Shown here piece after piece: positions 5,887-8,761 of a DNA stretch of 8,761 bases. A program made the translations under genes and the position numbers. Source of the DNA: SYOC01 sp050185455 (GTDB lineage Bacteria > Desulfobacterota > Binatia > Bin18); the NCBI GenBank assembly GCA_050185455.1, contig JBFWZL010000274.1, forward strand, positions 1 through 8,761, in the 5' to 3' direction. How positions within the stretch are numbered: the stretch's first letter is position 1; every line of letters starts with the position of its first letter. Under the pieces are notes generated by a model. It was not told the DNA's origin, made no database searches, and worked only from the letters and a program-made list of their open reading frames with translations.

Positions 5887-5917
5887 TGTCCTGAGCCAAG
5901 TTGAAGGGTCGAAGGGC
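5887..5917. repeat. REP-like palindrome, copy B (inverted relative to A)
   Basis: The minus strand carries CCCTTCGACCC followed by GGCTCAGGACAGG. It shares the CCTTCGAC and GCTCAGGAC blocks of copy A at 5775-5812, but here in the opposite orientation. The two copies flank about 75 bp containing a further hairpin, an arrangement typical of paired REP elements. Copy B starts about 6 bases past the TAA of the SMP-30-like gene. Confidence 0.6.
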
Positions 5918-5922
5918 CTTTT

Positions 5923-6828
5923 TTATTGCCGCTCTGGCCACAACACTAATCCTTTGCGCGACCACGGACGTGTCACAACCCGACCGAGGCCGGACTCGGT
6001 GATATAAAGGGTTGAGTAGTCTGGTCCACCAAAGGCAATGTTCGTGATCATCTTGTCCGCGCTGGCAATCACCTCGACGACTTTTCCAGTCGGGTCAAAT
6101 ACGACAATGCCGCCGCCCATGGGACCGCAGACCAACACATACCCTTCTTCATCTAGACAGAATCCGTCCGGATAGTAGCCGGCAGGGAGCCGACCAAACA
6201 ACCGGTTCTCACCCAGCTTCCCTGGCCTCAGGATCGGAAAAGCCAAAAGATCAGCCGCAAAAGTCTCAGCCACAAGCAGTGTTTTTCCGTCAGGCGTTAT
6301 CCCAATACCATTAGGATGCTGGAGGTTGGTCGCTACACGGCGAATCATCTTCCCGTCGGGCGAGGCGTAATACACCTTGCCCTGACGATAGGTGGGAGTC
6401 CCCATTGGTTCAGGTCTTTGTGGATCACGATGAATGGGATCAGTAAAGTAAAAATTGCCAATCTCGTCAAACACGAGATCGTTTACCGCGCTCAGGCGCA
6501 CGCCATCACAAGTATCATACAGCCGCTGCACGTTGCCGTTCGCATCAATGCGCTCGATCCTGGCGGTTTCATAATCCGCTGCCGGGCCGACAGGACGACC
6601 CTTGTGCCAGGCGAACCCGCCGTTGTTCGTCACATAAAGCGCGCCATCAGGCCCGCGCGCCGCGCCGTTGGGGCCGCCGTCCGTTTGCGCGAACACCGTC
6701 ATCGCGCCGTCAGCAGTAATTTTTCGCACCCGACCGCCGCCAATTTCGACGACGTATACAGTCCCATCACGATCGCACACAGGACCTTCGGGAAACTCTA
6801 AGCCAGCGGCAAGAATTGTTTCGTTCAT
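5923..6828 (-). CDS. SMP-30/gluconolactonase-like beta-propeller hydrolase
   Basis: This 301-residue protein has the six-bladed propeller pattern of the SMP-30/gluconolactonase/LRE family, metal-dependent lactonases and esterases. The expected divalent-metal and substrate residues are visible: Glu14 in LEFPEGPV, Asn116 in SAVNDLVFD, Asn173 in QHPNGIGITPDGK and Asp221 in YYPDGFCLDEEG. Blade repeats such as DGTVYVVEIG, DGALYVTNNG, IGNFYFTDP and STLYITESG recur along the protein. No signal peptide is seen, so a cytoplasmic location is likely. The ATG at 6828 directly precedes the family-typical N-terminus; its Shine-Dalgarno is weak. It is divergent from the MHS transporter and upstream of the flavin oxidoreductase, which suggests hydrolysis of a lactone or ester intermediate in a small catabolic cluster. 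The exact substrate cannot be inferred. Confidence 0.92.
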   Translation of the reverse strand: MNETILAAGLEFPEGPVCDRDGTVYVVEIGGGRVRKITADGAMTVFAQTDGGPNGAARGPDGALYVTNNGGFAWHKGRPVGPAADYETARIERIDANGNVQRLYDTCDGVRLSAVNDLVFDEIGNFYFTDPIHRDPQRPEPMGTPTYRQGKVYYASPDGKMIRRVATNLQHPNGIGITPDGKTLLVAETFAADLLAFPILRPGKLGENRLFGRLPAGYYPDGFCLDEEGYVLVCGPMGGGIVVFDPTGKVVEVIASADKMITNIAFGGPDYSTLYITESGLGRVVTRPWSRKGLVLWPERQ

Positions 6829-7177
6829 GGCGGAATCTGTTTAGCTCTGATCCGATTATTCAGCAATTGCCTATCGCCTCTCGGCAGCTTGTCCTGGTCG
6901 GGTCATTTGTTTATTGAATCATTGCTGCATCGGGTCATTGCATCATTGAAAAGCAGCACTGTAAGGACAAGAGTATTCTGCTGCAATCTCTCAATGACTC
7001 AATTCTTCGAGCGGCGCTGAACGTCAAAATCTACGTTCTTTCTTCCGTCACCTTCTTATGCCAGAGGCGGAAAGGAATGCAAGTTTAGCTTTCCGGTCTT
7101 TCTCACGTCTGAAGCAGGTCTTCCGTTCTCCTGACGTTTTACTCTTCGCTTGCGACACGCTACAAGCGTTGACTACC
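6829..7177. other. Divergent intergenic region between the SMP-30-like and MHS transporter genes
   Basis: This 349-bp region must hold both divergent promoters. Several TCATTG copies (inside 6912-6949) and a two-part inverted repeat at 6943-6997 are visible. An AATAAT hexamer on the minus strand near 6850-6865 could be a -10 for the SMP-30-like gene, but no matching -35 was found. The open frame extending the transporter upstream to 7058 is in the leader and lacks family-like sequence. No RNA gene is recognised. Confidence 0.5.
6943..6997. repeat. Two-part inverted repeat, possible regulator site
   Basis: TCATTGA (6943-6949) and GCAGCA (6953-6958) are matched in reverse order by TGCTGC (6979-6984) and TCAATGA (6991-6997). 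The central spacer is 20 bases and the inner gaps are unequal (3 and 6 bases). Further TCATTG copies lie just upstream. The position between divergent genes would suit binding of a dimeric regulator, but no regulator gene is in the window. Confidence 0.45.
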
Positions 7178-8470
7178 ATGACGAGCAAAGACCAACGGAT
7201 TTCCATCACTCAGGTCGCTGTCGCTAGTTTCATCGGCACCGCCATCGAGTGGTACGACTTTTTTCTCTACGGCACGGCGGCGGCGCTTATCTTCAATCGG
7301 TTATTCTTCCCGACCTTCGATCCCCTGGTAGGCACGCTCGCCGCGTTTGGCACCTATGCCGTCGGTTTTGTCGCGCGCCCACTTGGCGGCGTGATCTTCG
7401 GCCATTATGGAGACAAGATTGGTCGCAAGTCGATGCTCAGCCTTACCCTTCTCCTCATGGGCGTGGCGACGTTCTGCATTGGACTGTTACCGACCTACGA
7501 AACGCTGGGTATTTGGGCGTCGTTCCTACTCGTTCTCCTACGTGTCTTTCAGGGGTTCGGCGTCGGCGGCGAATGGGGCGGCGCCGTACTCATGGCGGTG
7601 GAACACGCGCCAGAGGGCAAACGCGGCTTTTATGGCAGTTGGCCGCAAGTCGGAGTGCCGGCGGGATTATTGCTGTCAACCGGCGTATTTTCCCTTGTTT
7701 CTACCCTACCGGAAGAGCAGTTGCTTTCTTGGGGCTGGCGGGTTCCATTCTTGTTCAGCCTGCTGCTTGTCGGCGTGGGGTTGTTCATCCGTCTGCGGAT
7801 TCACGAGACGCCGGCGTTTACGCAAGTAAAAGCCTTAGGACAAGAAGCGCGCCTGCCGGTGTTGGACGCTATTCGCACTCATCCCTGGAGCATCTTGCTC
7901 GCCATGGGAGCTCGGCTGGCGGAGAACGCATTCTTCTATATCTACAGCGTGTTCGCGCTGGTCTATGTGACAGAACAGTTGCAGTTGCCGCGCGGCACGA
8001 TTTTGACGGGGATTGTACTCGCCACTGGTTGTGCACTGGTGACGATTCCCTTCTTTGGCGCGTTATCGGACCGTGTTGGTCGTCGACCGGTTTACATGCT
8101 GGGCGCCGCGTTCTCCGCATTGTTCTCGTTTCCCTTTTTCTGGTTACTCGACACCCAACAGACGTTTCTTATTTGGCTTGCCGTTGCCTTAGGACTGGGT
8201 ATTGGCCATGCGGCGATGTATGGACCACAAGCCAGCTTTTTCTCGGAATTGTTCGGGGCGCAGGTGCGTTACAGCGGCGCGTCGCTCGGCTATCAACTGG
8301 CGTCAGTCTTTGCCGGAGGGCTCTCTCCGTTGATTGCCACGGCGCTCCTCAGTTGGTCCGGCGGCAAGCCCTGGCCCATCGCTACTTATATGACCATCAT
8401 GGCGGGAATTACACTCGTCTCGGTCTATTTAGCGGCAGAGACGTTGCCGGAAATTCATCGTGAGGCATGA
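7178..8470 (+). CDS. MFS transporter of the metabolite:H+ symporter (MHS) family
   Basis: This 430-residue inner-membrane protein has about 12 predicted membrane segments. The MHS/ProP-ShiA hallmarks are clear: IGTAIEWYDFFLYGTAA in the first helix (19-35), VGFVARPLGGVIFGHYGDK (62-80), the loop 2-3 motif GDKIGRK (78-84), RVFQGFGVGGEWGGA (122-136), WGWRVPFL (186-193), and the second-half motif SDRVGRRP (297-304). MHS proteins import organic acids or osmolytes such as citrate, alpha-ketoglutarate, shikimate or proline/betaine with protons; the substrate here is unknown. The ATG at 7178 gives a family-typical N-terminus. An open frame extends 40 codons upstream to an ATG at 7058, but that segment is not family-like and no Shine-Dalgarno supports either start strongly. 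The divergent SMP-30-like gene hints at uptake of a compound that the neighbouring enzymes process. Confidence 0.94.
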   Translation: MTSKDQRISITQVAVASFIGTAIEWYDFFLYGTAAALIFNRLFFPTFDPLVGTLAAFGTYAVGFVARPLGGVIFGHYGDKIGRKSMLSLTLLLMGVATFCIGLLPTYETLGIWASFLLVLLRVFQGFGVGGEWGGAVLMAVEHAPEGKRGFYGSWPQVGVPAGLLLSTGVFSLVSTLPEEQLLSWGWRVPFLFSLLLVGVGLFIRLRIHETPAFTQVKALGQEARLPVLDAIRTHPWSILLAMGARLAENAFFYIYSVFALVYVTEQLQLPRGTILTGIVLATGCALVTIPFFGALSDRVGRRPVYMLGAAFSALFSFPFFWLLDTQQTFLIWLAVALGLGIGHAAMYGPQASFFSELFGAQVRYSGASLGYQLASVFAGGLSPLIATALLSWSGGKPWPIATYMTIMAGITLVSVYLAAETLPEIHREA

Positions 8471-8659
8471 TATGTGATGCGCTGAATCGCGCGTAGGATT
8501 ATTCCCATTCTCTTCACACATTACGCAAGACGTAATACGTTTGACCTTTTTACATACCGCCTTTCCGCGTAAACGCTTTTACGACTCCAAGAATCCCTCA
8601 TCAGCCTGCATGGGGAAATCTTCGGTTCATAGTATGTGTATTCCAGCGATGTTGAGCAG
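8471..8659. other. Intergenic region downstream of the MHS transporter
   Basis: No gene is recognised. A 6-bp inverted repeat (ATTACG 8520-8525, CGTAAT 8531-8536) is present. It is followed eight bases later by a short CCTTTTT run, too distant for a convincing intrinsic terminator. Confidence 0.4.
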
Positions 8660-8761
8660 TCAGACCAGGAGAAGGCGAGCAGTCACTCCAAGCATGGCGA
8701 ACAGCGTGAGAGTCGAGGCCAAGGCCAGTCGGAGCGGAGCGACGCGCCGCAAGTTAGTGGT
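8660..8761 (-). CDS. Possible C-terminal end of a membrane protein (partial)
   Basis: A minus-strand frame is open from the right window edge to a TGA at 8660-8662. It encodes 33 residues: a basic stretch (NLRRVAPLR) followed by a hydrophobic segment (LALASTLTLFAMLGVTARL) ending in LLV. A positively charged loop followed by a last membrane helix would suit the C-terminus of an inner-membrane protein converging on the MHS gene. The family is not recognisable and 33 codons could be open by chance. Confidence 0.35.
   Translation of the reverse strand, partial: TTNLRRVAPLRLALASTLTLFAMLGVTARLLLV

Noticed and set aside
5911..5925. GGGCC followed by six T residues as a plus-strand terminator
   Set aside because: No gene on the plus strand ends there, and the T-run overlaps the stop codon of the minus-strand SMP-30-like gene.
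7058..7177. N-terminal extension of the MHS transporter
   Set aside because: Family proteins start just before the first helix (MTSKDQRISITQ); the 40 extra codons show no family-like sequence.
7249..8463. 404-codon plus-strand frame inside the MHS transporter gene
   Set aside because: Shifted-frame shadow of the transporter, rich in Arg/Cys/His with no membrane pattern.
8520..8536. Inverted repeat ATTACG-CAAGA-CGTAAT as a terminator for the MHS gene
   Set aside because: The stem is short and AT-containing and the T-run begins several bases later, so it does not fit an intrinsic terminator.

Overview
The window looks like chromosomal DNA of an uncultured, moderately GC-rich bacterium. Housekeeping and catabolic genes sit beside an accessory block. 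Taxonomy cannot be fixed from the sequence. The mix of an LLM flavin oxidoreductase, an SMP-30-type lactonase, an MHS-family transporter and REP-like intergenic palindromes would suit environmental lineages such as Desulfobacterota or Binatota, but this is only an impression.

Left block (1-2583, all on the minus strand) is accessory DNA. Read in the direction of transcription it holds four things. First comes a two-gene module of an 88-codon toxin-like ORF and a DUF2283 protein, overlapping by ATGA. Next is a 98-bp imperfect palindrome with the full architecture of an integron attC site. Then comes a complete 574-residue OLD-type ATPase/TOPRIM nuclease. Last is the first 70 codons of a UvrD/Rep-type helicase, cut by the window edge. 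The nuclease-helicase pair is the gene layout of the Gabija anti-phage system (GajA/GajB). The DUF2283 stop codon lies inside the attC outer core and gajA starts about 50 bp beyond the other core, so both modules look like consecutive integron cassettes.

The 2559-3201 stretch has no convincing intact gene. It holds a possible promoter with overlapping inverted and direct repeats, a 7-bp perfect hairpin, and a small ORF with a good ribosome binding site that is interrupted by a TAG codon. It leads into der (plus strand), which encodes the double-GTPase ribosome assembly factor.

Right block (4687-8470): der converges on a luciferase-like flavin-dependent oxidoreductase gene (minus). Upstream of that in the same direction lies an SMP-30/gluconolactonase-like gene. 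About 150 bp of inverted REP-like palindromes separate the two. A divergent MHS-family major facilitator gene (plus) follows across a repeat-bearing 349-bp intergenic region. A transporter, a lactonase and an oxidoreductase together suggest uptake and oxidation of a small organic acid or cyclic compound, with no substrate identifiable. The last 100 bp may hold the C-terminal end of a minus-strand membrane protein.
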